A stretch of 64,000 nucleotides of DNA from an uncultured Bacteroidia bacterium (GTDB lineage: Bacteria; Bacteroidota; Bacteroidia; NS11-12g; UBA9320), in contig CALSTB010000006.1 in the NCBI GenBank assembly GCA_943789165.1, forward strand, positions 62,001 through 126,000, written 5' to 3'. Numbering within the stretch: the stretch's first letter is position 1; each line of letters begins with the position of its first letter. A model generated the notes under the pieces. It worked only from the letters and a program-made list of their open reading frames with translations, had not been told where the DNA came from and made no database searches. The translations under genes and the position numbers were made by a program. Below, in pieces: positions 25,832-34,073 of the stretch.

Positions 25832-26122
25832 TTAAATAAGTTTGTATTGTAACGCATATATTACCCAAACAGCTACAATCAGCCCGCAGAAAAAAGCAAA
25901 ATAGGTGATCAGCATGCGACGTTTTTGTTCACGCCTTATGTCTTTAAATATTTGTTTTCGAATTTCTTTTAGCTCAATTTCAGAAGGAGTCGCGAATTTG
26001 AGTGACATCTTATTATCAAACTTTTCAAACGCATTGTCTTTAAGTCTCTTGAATCTAGCTTTGTTTTTACGGAGCTTCATATTCTCGATATGCGCCTTGT
26101 AATATGTGCCGTTCATTCCCAT
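25832..26122 (-). CDS. Small single-span membrane protein, paralogue B
   Basis: The 96-residue protein (ATG 26122, or the second Met at 26116) has a basic N-terminal half (residues 17-55, with ELKEIRKQIFKDIRREQKRR), then a hydrophobic membrane segment (ITYFAFFCGLIVAVWVIYAL, about residues 70-89), and ends in KLI. The 'E-x-K-x-x-R-K-x-I-x-x-D-x-x-R' part parallels the sister at 26129 (ELKAVKKKIWEDLERSR). Six bases separate the two genes, so they form a tandem duplicated pair in one transcript. Function unknown. It has no signal peptide; topology with the basic part inside is expected. Confidence 0.55.
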   Translation of the reverse strand: MGMNGTYYKAHIENMKLRKNKARFKRLKDNAFEKFDNKMSLKFATPSEIELKEIRKQIFKDIRREQKRRMLITYFAFFCGLIVAVWVIYALQYKLI

Positions 26123-26128
26123 ATATCC

Positions 26129-26407
26129 CTAAAATAAATTCCAGTAAATACACAATCGGATGAAAACAACAGAACCTGCAATGATGCTAATGATGTTGAG
26201 TTTGATGCGTCTGATACGTGATCGCTCAAGGTCCTCCCATATTTTTTTCTTCACCGCTTTCAACTCTTCAGGTGACTTTTCGGGATAGAGGAGCTGAACT
26301 TTGCGTTGAATTTCATATGCCCGTTGTTTGGTTTTGGTATACCTCGATTTGTTTCGTAGTAGCTTCTTATTTTCTTTAACTAACAAACTGAAACTGACGA
26401 AACTCAT
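26129..26407 (-). CDS. Small single-span membrane protein, paralogue A
   Basis: The 92-residue protein starts at ATG 26407, about 25 bases from a perfect TAnnTTTG promoter element (26433-26440). A basic cytoplasmic-type region (KENKKLLRNKSRYTKTKQRA) is followed by 'YPEKSPEELKAVKKKIWEDLERSRIRRIKL' positions and one membrane helix (SIIAGSVVFIRLCIYW, about 74-89). The layout matches the gene just downstream (paralogue B), which suggests tandem duplication. Function unknown. Confidence 0.55.
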   Translation of the reverse strand: MSFVSFSLLVKENKKLLRNKSRYTKTKQRAYEIQRKVQLLYPEKSPEELKAVKKKIWEDLERSRIRRIKLNIISIIAGSVVFIRLCIYWNLF

Positions 26408-26432
26408 ACTAATACAACGTGTTTGGTATTCC

Positions 26433-26440
26433 CAAAGTTA
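26433..26440 (-). promoter_or_regulatory. TAnnTTTG promoter element for the twin membrane-protein genes
   Basis: On the minus strand this reads TAACTTTG, a perfect Bacteroidetes -7 box, 25 bases before the ATG at 26407. No -33 TTTG is visible at the usual distance, where the muiA terminator stem lies. Confidence 0.45.
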
Positions 26441-26446
26441 CAAAAG

Positions 26447-26471
26447 AAAAGCCCCATTTGCATGGGGCTTT
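26447..26471 (-). terminator. Rho-independent terminator of the MuiA-family gene
   Basis: GCCCCAT (26451-26457) and ATGGGGC (26462-26468) form a seven-base-pair stem with a four-base loop, extended by A-T pairs, followed on the minus strand by a T-run. It lies a few bases after the stop of the gene at 26477. Confidence 0.85.
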
Positions 26472-26476
26472 CAAGT

Positions 26477-28162
26477 TTACAATCCCGTAATCTCTTCTTC
26501 TTTGGGATATTTGACTGTATAAGTGAACGTTATGACTTTCTTTTTATAGGGCGCTAATTTCATGTCCCAAGTGATGAGTCCAGTATGCTCATTCATGCTT
26601 CCTCCATCAGACTTTACCAACTCAATTTCTATTTCCGCGTTATTGGTTAAAGGTATCTGATCTTCCAACGTAAGGTTAATATCGTTGCCACTGTTGTTCC
26701 GCAATTCAATTTGGTAAGTGGCAGTATATAGTTTGTGACTACCAACAATTTGCTTTTTGGTGTTAGATTTCAACTTTGTTCTGGTTACTGCCAACGAACG
26801 GTATCTGCCCATGGACACTTCAAGCGTGTCAGAAACAATTGATGGGTCAATTACTGTGCGCCCAACGAAGGTATTTCCGAAATAGATATTGGCGTTACCA
26901 ACCAACAGGTCTAGGTTTTCCCAATCCACAATACGCGCCACAACAAAGGCGTCTTTGTCGAGTTTTGGGACCAAATAGTGCTGAAACTCCGCTTTTAGGT
27001 TGTGTTTTTGAACGGTTACGAAATGCGTTTTGCCATCTGATTTTATATAGTACGGAAGGTCAATGTCGAATTCAATGCTCGAGAAATTCTGCATTTTTTG
27101 GCTATAGTCGTAGGCCATGCCTGCAGTTGGAAGCGCTTTGTCTGCTACTTCTTCCGTGGTGCGGGCCATTTCCATATCGTCATCCATGGCTACATCCTTC
27201 TCTTTAAAATATCGAGTTGCTTTTTTAGTTGCCACTCGCACATGTCTGAAATAGTCGATGTACCAACGCGGTAAAACCGGTTTGATGTTACTACGGTTAG
27301 GGTTTGCATTGGAAATACGTAACCGCACATTGCTCCAATCCTCGCCAGTGTTTTGGTATACGGCGGCTTTATAAATCAGTTCAATATCGTCTCCAGCGTC
27401 CTTTGCTGTAATGTCGTACCATGGCGACCAACCAGCTTGATTGACCTTGTACGAAATATCTATAGAACCAGAAGTATGCGCATTGGCAGTAACCGCCACT
27501 AGTACTTGATGTTTCGGTTGATTCGGTGGTGGTTGTGGTAAGTTGGATTTGAATAAACGCAATTCATAGATCCGTTGATTCATGGCGTTTTGCTCTTTCA
27601 CCATTTCAGCTTCTTCTAAACTAATTTTTAGAAATCGGTCTGCGATGCTTACCAATTTTTTCTCGACAAAATTCATGGTGCCCATCAATAAGTCGAGAGA
27701 ATCAGGCTTGGCCTTTCCTCGCATCAAAGGATGATTTAAGAGTAAATTTCTTTCTGTTTGAATGGCTGTTTTCTTCTCACGAATATTCGCAAGAAAGTAG
27801 CTCTGATGATTCAGGGAGTCTTGAATCTTGCTAATTTTTCTATCGATTTCGCTTTGTGCCTTAGTGTTTTGTTCAACGGGCTCTGGATATACATATCGAT
27901 ATTGTACATCAAGAATAGTAAACTTCCCTTTGCCGGAAGCCTTTATACTTTGTTGATTGATGTAAGGCGAAACGCCTTCAAAGATGATGGTTGACGTTCC
28001 TTTAGGAATCGACGTTGACCCTGTGCGCGTTACCTGCGCTCCCTGCATAAATACAGTAACGTTGGTGATTTTTGACTTGAGTGTTTTTTCTACGTCTTCA
28101 GAAGCTTGTGTTTGAAGAAATAAGGTAGAAGTAAGGCTTAATAAAAGTGCAATGTGTTTCAT
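26477..28162 (-). CDS. MuiA-family exported protein (DUF4140/DUF4139)
   Basis: The 561-residue protein (ATG 28162) begins with a signal peptide (residues 1-20, ending TQASED). Residues 33-130 match the DUF4140 N-terminus ('ITNVTVFMQGAQVTRTGSTSIPKGTSTIIF' positions, with 'SPYINQQSIKASG'). Residues 140-215 are a coiled-coil-like helical spacer. Residues 220-555 are the DUF4139 C-terminus ('VKYPKEEEI', 'HEIEL..SDGG', 'YFGNTFVGRTVIDPSIVSDTLEVSMGRY'). The E. coli/Shigella-type name 'mucoidy inhibitor' exists for distant homologues; in Bacteroidetes the role is not known. A strong terminator follows. Confidence 0.87.
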   Translation of the reverse strand: MKHIALLLSLTSTLFLQTQASEDVEKTLKSKITNVTVFMQGAQVTRTGSTSIPKGTSTIIFEGVSPYINQQSIKASGKGKFTILDVQYRYVYPEPVEQNTKAQSEIDRKISKIQDSLNHQSYFLANIREKKTAIQTERNLLLNHPLMRGKAKPDSLDLLMGTMNFVEKKLVSIADRFLKISLEEAEMVKEQNAMNQRIYELRLFKSNLPQPPPNQPKHQVLVAVTANAHTSGSIDISYKVNQAGWSPWYDITAKDAGDDIELIYKAAVYQNTGEDWSNVRLRISNANPNRSNIKPVLPRWYIDYFRHVRVATKKATRYFKEKDVAMDDDMEMARTTEEVADKALPTAGMAYDYSQKMQNFSSIEFDIDLPYYIKSDGKTHFVTVQKHNLKAEFQHYLVPKLDKDAFVVARIVDWENLDLLVGNANIYFGNTFVGRTVIDPSIVSDTLEVSMGRYRSLAVTRTKLKSNTKKQIVGSHKLYTATYQIELRNNSGNDINLTLEDQIPLTNNAEIEIELVKSDGGSMNEHTGLITWDMKLAPYKKKVITFTYTVKYPKEEEITGL

Positions 28163-28226
28163 ATCATTTTCAATTCAGACGTATATACACGTCGAATAGG
28201 AATGGTAAATGAAATATTGAAAATAA

Positions 28227-28646
28227 TTAAACCTTCGGTCTTCGGATTAACGTTAACCTGGAATCCAAGGCGTCGCCTTTTTTGCCTTTAGGGTCGGTTA
28301 AGCTGAGTATGACTTTGTATGTGCCTGATTGAGACACGTCAAAAGGAAGGTCGATAGATAATTGGTTGTTGTCCAAGATCATTTTCTTTATCAAACCGTC
28401 TTGCATATCGTAAACCATGATGACGGCATACAAACTATCCTGGTTGTGTGTGATGTTGAAAATGTAATCAAAGTTGCGTTCTGCTGGGAATTCGTACATC
28501 ACAAAATTGCCAGACTCAAACGTGATATCATGGCTAATGATGTATTTCCATTTAACAGAAGGATTTATGTCGACAACTTGAGCTTGACTTAAAAAAGGCA
28601 TAAGTAAGACCACAAGGGCTAAACCAAGTTTTGTAAAAGTAGGCAT
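28227..28646 (-). CDS. Small secreted protein, beta-rich, unknown function
   Basis: The 139-residue protein starts at ATG 28646 with a signal peptide (ALVVLLMPFLSQAQ, cleaved about residue 22). The mature part (VVDINPSVKWKYIISHDITFES, YIFNITHNQDSLYAVIMVYDMQDG, LSIDLPFDVSQSGTYKVILSL) is all beta-strand-like, resembling a single Ig/jelly-roll domain of the kind found in secreted Bacteroidetes proteins. Two conserved-looking features are a central VYDMQDG turn and a C-terminal DSRLTLIRRPKV. It lies 64 bases beyond the MuiA-family gene on the same strand and may be co-transcribed. I recognise no family. Confidence 0.5.
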   Translation of the reverse strand: MPTFTKLGLALVVLLMPFLSQAQVVDINPSVKWKYIISHDITFESGNFVMYEFPAERNFDYIFNITHNQDSLYAVIMVYDMQDGLIKKMILDNNQLSIDLPFDVSQSGTYKVILSLTDPKGKKGDALDSRLTLIRRPKV

Positions 28647-28921
28647 ACGTGTATAACAGATTTAAACGGGTTTAATTGTTTTGAGTTTTCTCAATTCATT
28701 AAATTTCTTAATCTGTGTCACGAAGGAATGGCAAATGGTAAAGTAGTCGTAATTAACCGACGTACTCAATCCAGATGTAATAGATTCTATTCGTTTTTCC
28801 GTCTTATTTTCCATAACGTAAACTTACGAAAGAAATCGGCTGAATCCATGTCATATTATGCATCCCGACATATATCATTGGCTTTCAACGAGAAATATTT
28901 TATTTGTCCGTAAGCCTGAGA

Positions 28922-28929
28922 TACATTTG
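28922..28929 (+). promoter_or_regulatory. TACATTTG promoter element for the metal-binding lipoprotein gene
   Basis: A perfect TAnnTTTG sits 28922-28929, with only four bases before the ATG at 28934; a TTTG 15 bases further upstream (28903-28906) is a poor -33. An RNA start at the usual distance from the -7 box would fall on or just before the ATG. Confidence 0.4.
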
Positions 28930-28933
28930 TACC

Positions 28934-29182
28934 ATGAAAACATTACTGACTCTTTTAATCATTGGTGGATCTGTTGTATTCATGTCTTGCGGAGAAAGTC
29001 CACAGCAAAAAAAAGCTAGAACAGAACACCAACATTTGAACAAAGGTGTAAACCATTCTGGTCCAGAATACACGTCAAAATACATTTGTCCTATGCATTG
29101 TGCTGGGAGCGGATCTGATTCTGCAGGCGTTTGTCCAACCTGTAAAATGGACTACGTTTTAAACGAGACTGAGAAGGACTAA
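28934..29182 (+). CDS. Lipoprotein with heavy-metal-binding (HMBD/YHS-like) motif
   Basis: ATG 28934 gives 82 residues; the frame's earlier start at 28904 would add ten residues before the signal peptide. The signal ends in VVFMSC (lipobox, Cys about residue 20). A short acidic/basic spacer is followed by the heavy-metal-binding pattern KYICPMHCAG...GVCPTCKMDY, matching Y-x-C-P-M-H...G-x-C-P-x-C-x-M, the metal-site signature seen in the N-terminus of copper pumps and in CusB/CzcB-type adaptors. Conserved residues are C56-P-M-H, C69, C72 and M74 (approximate). It probably binds copper or another soft metal in the envelope. It is a lone copy, with a convergent four-base overlap with the gene at 29179. 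Confidence 0.78.
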   Translation: MKTLLTLLIIGGSVVFMSCGESPQQKKARTEHQHLNKGVNHSGPEYTSKYICPMHCAGSGSDSAGVCPTCKMDYVLNETEKD

Positions 29183-29961
29183 AAACGAATACCTAGTCCT
29201 ACGCCAAAACCATTGACAGAAACTTCTTCATAATACATGGAAGCGGTGGTAAACGCATTGGCCGTCATTTCAAGATCTGGTGTTTGTAGGAATGCAAATT
29301 GAGCACTGAATGTATTTTCTGAGCGCACTACAGAAATGTCGTCTCCAGCCAGTCGACCTTCCCAAGCGATAGCAAAGGACGAGGTGGGCAAAAATCTTAA
29401 ACCAGCAACACCTTCGGCAAACACATTGCCTGAATATTGCTCGGCCATTAATCCAAAACTTAAATTTAAGGCTAACATAGATTTAGGATTCGTTTGAAAA
29501 CCAAGTATCTGAAAATCTGTGGTGGCGTATCTATCTTCTTTTTTTATTCCTTCTTCAATGAGTTGATTGATTCTAAATGAACCGTAGTAGGCACCCAATT
29601 TGAATTGCACTTCTGGGACGGATAGAACAACCTGTCCACTGCTGGTTGTGCGTCTGTACGACAGATTCAAAGCGGAAAATTTATAAGTTGAGTCTGCTCG
29701 TTTTCGTTCAACCCAATCAAATACATCTAGGGTTGGCCCAAAATAATCGGGTGTGTAACCATAGTCGCTATAATCGTACGAATCAGTATCATAATAGGTG
29801 TCATCATCATCATACGAATCATCCGAATACGTATCACCGCTGCTATTGGATGATTGAGAAGAATGTTGATCAGAAGCGTCTTTGATTTGGTCAATTATTT
29901 GGCCTGATGCAAGCGTAAAGGAATAGAGGAAGGCGAGGAAGAAACAATAGAGGTACTTCAT
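29179..29961 (-). CDS. Secreted barrel-like protein with acidic Ser/Asp/Tyr-rich linker
   Basis: The 260-residue protein (ATG 29961) has a signal peptide (residues 1-20) and then a low-complexity segment (about residues 32-72) made almost only of Ser, Asp, Tyr, Gly and Thr (DDSYDDDDTYYDTDSYDYSD positions). Residues 75-260 contain alternating strands with Gly/aromatic residues and end in 'VNGFGVGLGIRF', a C-terminus typical of outer-membrane barrels. The acidic tail may bind Ca2+ or surface cations. I recognise no family. It ends four bases inside the lipoprotein gene at 29182 (convergent stop codons). Confidence 0.55.
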   Translation of the reverse strand: MKYLYCFFLAFLYSFTLASGQIIDQIKDASDQHSSQSSNSSGDTYSDDSYDDDDTYYDTDSYDYSDYGYTPDYFGPTLDVFDWVERKRADSTYKFSALNLSYRRTTSSGQVVLSVPEVQFKLGAYYGSFRINQLIEEGIKKEDRYATTDFQILGFQTNPKSMLALNLSFGLMAEQYSGNVFAEGVAGLRFLPTSSFAIAWEGRLAGDDISVVRSENTFSAQFAFLQTPDLEMTANAFTTASMYYEEVSVNGFGVGLGIRF

Positions 29962-30088
29962 ACATTAGGTGTTGGGTTACCATACATATGCAAATGCCGT
30001 TCCGAGCGCTCAGGTCAATAAATGGGCTTAATTATGTATTGATTTGCTTAAAATAATGGGCTCTAGTGTCTGAAACCTTAAACAATGT

Positions 30089-30859
30089 TTAATGGTGTCT
30101 TCCTTCGATTGCTTTAGTGAGAAGGGTATACAACTTGGCTAAATGTTTATCCGACTCCAAAAGTGATAAGTGTTTTTGTATGGTTACTTGGTCGCCTCGT
30201 TTGGCTGGTCCAGTTTGGGAGGTTTTAGGACTGTGATTTTGAATTTTAAAGGCCGTTTCTTTAATAATGGGTTTCAATACATTGAAATCGAGTTCATTGT
30301 CGTTTAAGAAGCTTTCTGCCTCACTATATAAGTAGTTCACAAAGTTGTTGACCAACACGGCCGAAAGGTGATATTTCAAACGCGTATTGGAATCCGCTTG
30401 TAGTACGAAGTGGGAGAGGGAAGACGCAATTTTGTGAAGTACGATAAGCGTTTCTGGATTAGAGGCTTCTAATAAAAATGGTACCGTGCTTATGTCTGGG
30501 GTTCTGTCTTTGGAGAAACTTTGTAAAGGATATAATATGCCGTAATTCGAACCAACATTCCTTAATAAATCCATTGCCTGTGACCCACAAGTGTGTACAA
30601 CGATGCGATCAGAATTTGGCATTTTAGAAACGACTTCGGCTATTTGGTCGTCTGAGACCGATACGATACACAACTCAACAGATGCGTCAATTTCATGAAC
30701 TTGATTGCTAAAACCACAATTGAACTCGTCTGCCAATGACTTTGCATTGGACTCTGTTCGACTGATTACCTGAACGATTTCATGACCGAAAGTGTTTAAG
30801 GCGCGTGCTAAATGTCTTGCGACATTACCCGAACCAATAAACCCTATCTTTAGTTTCAT
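30089..30859 (-). CDS. DUF2520 / Rossmann-fold NAD(P)-dependent oxidoreductase-like protein
   Basis: The 256-residue protein starts at ATG 30859, overlapping the ccmF stop (ATGA). Residues 4-9 hold a GxGxxG-type dinucleotide motif (IGFIGSGNVARHLARAL). Residues 60-70 (LCIVSVSDDQIAEVV) and 87-115 (VVHTCGSQAMDLL...ILYPLQSFS) are typical of DUF2520. The C-terminal half (SAVLVNNFVNYLY...KETAFKIQNHSPKTSQTGPAKRGD) is the family's helical domain with the 'TGPAxRGD' signature. Substrate unknown. It is the last gene of the ccm operon. Confidence 0.88.
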   Translation of the reverse strand: MKLKIGFIGSGNVARHLARALNTFGHEIVQVISRTESNAKSLADEFNCGFSNQVHEIDASVELCIVSVSDDQIAEVVSKMPNSDRIVVHTCGSQAMDLLRNVGSNYGILYPLQSFSKDRTPDISTVPFLLEASNPETLIVLHKIASSLSHFVLQADSNTRLKYHLSAVLVNNFVNYLYSEAESFLNDNELDFNVLKPIIKETAFKIQNHSPKTSQTGPAKRGDQVTIQKHLSLLESDKHLAKLYTLLTKAIEGRHH

Positions 30860-33471
30860 TTTCTATTTTCTTTCAGTCTTCTTCTAATGGCCATGAAAAA
30901 GCCTAGGAGCATAACAATCGTTCCCGTCCACAACAAATTGATGTATGGGAAAGCGATCGCCTTCATGACAATATAGCGTTGCGGTTGGATGTCAGTTTCT
31001 ATTTCATGCATCAATTCACCTTCCACTTCTTTCGGCATGTAGTTAAACCTGATTTTAGCATATTCCGCAACTGAGTAAATGTTATAAATCCCTTGCCCGT
31101 CTTTAATACCAAATACAGGTTTTGCAACAACAGCACTATCACCTGTAATTACTTTTACTCGTGCGATATGCAAATCGTGTCCTGCCAATTGCTTGCTTAT
31201 GGTGTCGCCTAAAGTCCTATCAACGCCCTCTAAGATAACTAGAGATTTGTTAACAATCATCGTATCCCCAATTGCCATCGTGTGTTTTCCATCTGCTTCC
31301 CACTCGCCTTCACCTGATTTTGGTACTAAAGAAACGTGGGTGTAAATGTCCCGTGTTAAGTAGTGGCGTGTATCTGGATTAGGCATTAAGCCTTGATTTT
31401 CATTGTATTGTGCATTCGGGTATAGAGAGAATTCTTGGTCTCTAATGGTATCATAATAATGCACTTCGTAAAACGTGTTTGGTCCAATCGTCGTGTCGCC
31501 TTTATAGGTTACAACATATTGAGCCATGTTAAATGGCTGGTTTTGATATAACAGAATGTTTTCACGGTTTTCAGAAGCACTGAAATTATCTCCATACGAA
31601 TACAGTTTGTTTTCTGAGATAACTTGCTTTTTAGCCGAGCTCACTAGAACACCAATCATCATGAGTCCGAAGCCAATGTGGGCTAAAGCTGCTCCAGATA
31701 ATTTCCATTTAAATCGAAGTGCTTTATAAATAAACCATGAGTTTCCGACTATGGCGAATGTGCTTGCAAACAAAAAGAGAATCAGCAATATTCCAGTTGA
31801 AAACCAAAGTTTAAAAACTGGCATCAACACCGCTGTTAAAACGATAGACGTTATAAATACGATGGTAAAGTTCTTAAGAAGCGCACGTTTACTAGATTTT
31901 TTATATGCGAAAAACTGCGTGATGCCACTCAACAAAGCAATGATTACGGCGAATGGCAATTGCCATGAATTGTAATGTCGTATAACGTCGATGTCTTGAG
32001 CAACATTTCCATTAGCCATATCCTGAAACTTCTGCAAGCCAGTGATATTGTATAACCAATCGAACATGCCTAAGGAGGCAGTGATTTTATTAAAGACGGG
32101 GATACTTGTTGTGCTGAAAACTTGTATCGCTGATAAAAGTAAAACCAATGATCCGACAAACATCCAGAATTCACGACTGAAGGTGCTTTCTTCTTTTTTG
32201 TTTAAAGGAAGATGCGCATAGAAGTTTTGAATGAAGAGGATGAACGATGCCAACAGAAACAACAAATTCAGCCATACGATAAACTTTCCAACCAAGATGT
32301 TAATCACAAACAGGACTAGCATTACCCCAAAATATATCCATCGTGCCCTAGTTTGTTTAAACGAAACAATGACGGGTAGGAAGACAAACATGAGTAAGAA
32401 TACAAGCAGTTGCTGAGACAACCCAAGGTCTGTAAATGAGTGAACAGAAGTATCTCCCAACACACCACTTCGGGTTAAGAAAGTGGCGTACAACACCAAT
32501 ATGAAGGTGCCAATGATTAATAAATAGGAAAGTATTAAGGACGAACCAGTTACTCGATTAATAACCATCACGTGAACGCCTGCGATGAGAACGACCCAAG
32601 GAATGAGCGACGCATTTTCAACCGGATCCCAAGCCCAATAGCCACCAAAACTTAGCGACTCGTAAGCCCAAACACCACCCATGATAATACCAGCACCCAG
32701 CACCATTACTGAAGTAAGTGCCCATGGTAAAGCGGGTTTCATCCATTCTTTATATTTTCTTGTCCATAGTCCAGAAACCGCATACGCGAACGGGATAATG
32801 GTGGTCGCAAAACCGAAGAATAACGTCGGTGGATGAATCACCATCCAATAGTTTTGAAGCAAGGGGTTAAGTCCGGTGCCGTTTACAATTACTTGCATGT
32901 AGTCTGCCTTGGCAATACCCTGCATGGTTAAAACAGGTAATTGTAACACCGAGGGATCCACCTCTCGAAGTAAAATAAACGGGCTGCTACCAAATTTGTA
33001 ATCGGTTAAGAAAGGTATTTCAATACCCAACAACATCGAGCTTAGTACTGCTTGAGATAAGAGTACGATGGCAAGAACGGGACTCTGCCACTGACTAGGC
33101 TTGAGCATAATCACCATGCCCAACACAGCTTCCCAGAAAAGCCAAAGTAAGAAACTTCCTTCTTGACCTTCCCAAAAACAACTAATCATGTAATGGGTGG
33201 GCAGTTCCAGTGACGAATGTTGCCAAGCGTACTGGTATTCGAAATAGTGGTTGTATATGATTAAGAACAGCGAAATAATAATGCCCAGAACACTAATAAA
33301 GTGGATGAAGAAAGTTGCACGAGCAATTTGCCTATGCGTTTCGTTTTGAGATTTAACGTGAACGGCAAAAGCAATAGCACCAAAAATGGCTGTTATAAAA
33401 CTTAAAACTACAAAGAAGTGTCCCCAGTTACCAGCAGCGAGGTGTTCTCCATTAAACGTAATGGTTTCCAT
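30856..33471 (-). CDS. ccmF: Cytochrome c heme lyase subunit CcmF
   Basis: The 871-residue polytopic membrane protein (ATG 33471) belongs to the CcmF/CcsA family. Its tryptophan-rich heme-handling motif is at about residues 280-292 (FGGYWAWDPVENASLIPWV), and the 'VIHPPTLFFGFATTIIPFAY' helix precedes it. Many further helices follow, then a periplasmic domain (about 620-840: 'ENILLYQNQPFNMAQYVVTYKGDT', 'LEGVDRTLGDTISKQL'). With CcmE it ligates heme to apocytochrome c. It overlaps DUF2520 by four bases and is nine bases downstream of ccmE. Confidence 0.95.
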   Translation of the reverse strand: METITFNGEHLAAGNWGHFFVVLSFITAIFGAIAFAVHVKSQNETHRQIARATFFIHFISVLGIIISLFLIIYNHYFEYQYAWQHSSLELPTHYMISCFWEGQEGSFLLWLFWEAVLGMVIMLKPSQWQSPVLAIVLLSQAVLSSMLLGIEIPFLTDYKFGSSPFILLREVDPSVLQLPVLTMQGIAKADYMQVIVNGTGLNPLLQNYWMVIHPPTLFFGFATTIIPFAYAVSGLWTRKYKEWMKPALPWALTSVMVLGAGIIMGGVWAYESLSFGGYWAWDPVENASLIPWVVLIAGVHVMVINRVTGSSLILSYLLIIGTFILVLYATFLTRSGVLGDTSVHSFTDLGLSQQLLVFLLMFVFLPVIVSFKQTRARWIYFGVMLVLFVINILVGKFIVWLNLLFLLASFILFIQNFYAHLPLNKKEESTFSREFWMFVGSLVLLLSAIQVFSTTSIPVFNKITASLGMFDWLYNITGLQKFQDMANGNVAQDIDVIRHYNSWQLPFAVIIALLSGITQFFAYKKSSKRALLKNFTIVFITSIVLTAVLMPVFKLWFSTGILLILFLFASTFAIVGNSWFIYKALRFKWKLSGAALAHIGFGLMMIGVLVSSAKKQVISENKLYSYGDNFSASENRENILLYQNQPFNMAQYVVTYKGDTTIGPNTFYEVHYYDTIRDQEFSLYPNAQYNENQGLMPNPDTRHYLTRDIYTHVSLVPKSGEGEWEADGKHTMAIGDTMIVNKSLVILEGVDRTLGDTISKQLAGHDLHIARVKVITGDSAVVAKPVFGIKDGQGIYNIYSVAEYAKIRFNYMPKEVEGELMHEIETDIQPQRYIVMKAIAFPYINLLWTGTIVMLLGFFMAIRRRLKENRK

Positions 33472-33480
33472 GAGAAAGGA

Positions 33481-33867
33481 TTAAATGTCCTGTATTTCGT
33501 TTTCGTATTTACTTGGACACTTTGTCTGTAAGTCGGTGGCGACAAATTCATTTGCCCCATTGACATGCCCTATTAACTTAATTTCTTCTGCGTGTTCAAA
33601 GCCTTGAGGCTTTTCTTTTAAACAGATTACTTTCCGCACTTCACCATTGCCGTCTTTCCCGTAAAAGATGAACTTTTCAGGATCTATTTCGGCGTTAAAC
33701 TCAATGCCTTTTTCCTTTACCAGATACGTCTTAACATGAAAGCTTTTACCTGGGTTTTCAGCGGCCTCTTTGAAGGATACAGTCGTACTCGCATCTCCGT
33801 ACGTACCAAGAATTGCAGCAATGCCAACTGCGATAATGACCAAAATGACTATGTGTGTACTTTTCAC
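33481..33867 (-). CDS. ccmE: Heme chaperone CcmE, Cys (CxxxY) type
   Basis: The 128-residue protein starts at GTG 33867, overlapping the ccmD-like stop (GTGA). An N-terminal membrane anchor (about residues 5-22, VILVIIAVGIAAILG) precedes the OB-fold heme-handling domain (IEFNAEIDPEKFIFYG, VRKVICLKEKP, IKLIGHVNGANEFVATDL). The family's usual heme-linked His is replaced by Cys in KCPSKYE: C117-x-x-x-Y121. Such CxxxY CcmE proteins are known from archaea and some deltaproteobacteria (system I*), where Cys carries the heme, and I believe they are common in Bacteroidetes. The OB fold otherwise is complete. Confidence 0.92.
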   Translation of the reverse strand: MKSTHIVILVIIAVGIAAILGTYGDASTTVSFKEAAENPGKSFHVKTYLVKEKGIEFNAEIDPEKFIFYGKDGNGEVRKVICLKEKPQGFEHAEEIKLIGHVNGANEFVATDLQTKCPSKYENEIQDI

Positions 33868-34073
33868 GCTCTTCTTTCTAATTTTTTAACTCGTTTGTCC
33901 ATTCTTCTTAGATAAACAAACAAAAGGACAAAAAGGATGACCAAAACTCCTGCAACTACATAATACTTCCCTGATCGGAAAAAGAAGTCCTGGCTTGTTG
34001 GGTCTTGTGCAAACAAACTTAGGTGCACACACAAGAGACTAAATACTGCCGTAATTTTTTTTAAGGATACCAT
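33864..34073 (-). CDS. ccmD: CcmD-like small membrane protein
   Basis: ATG 34073 gives 69 residues; the frame's earlier ATG at 34145 lies inside ccmC and is unlikely. The N-terminus has a signal-like hydrophobic stretch (residues 5-20, ending LFAQ), then one membrane helix (about 37-53, YYVVAGVLVILFVLLFVYLR) and a basic C-terminus (RRMDKRVKKLERRA). This matches CcmD, a small single-span subunit that helps release holo-CcmE from CcmC. It overlaps the ccmC stop by 13 bases and the ccmE GTG by four. Confidence 0.72.
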   Translation of the reverse strand: MVSLKKITAVFSLLCVHLSLFAQDPTSQDFFFRSGKYYVVAGVLVILFVLLFVYLRRMDKRVKKLERRA

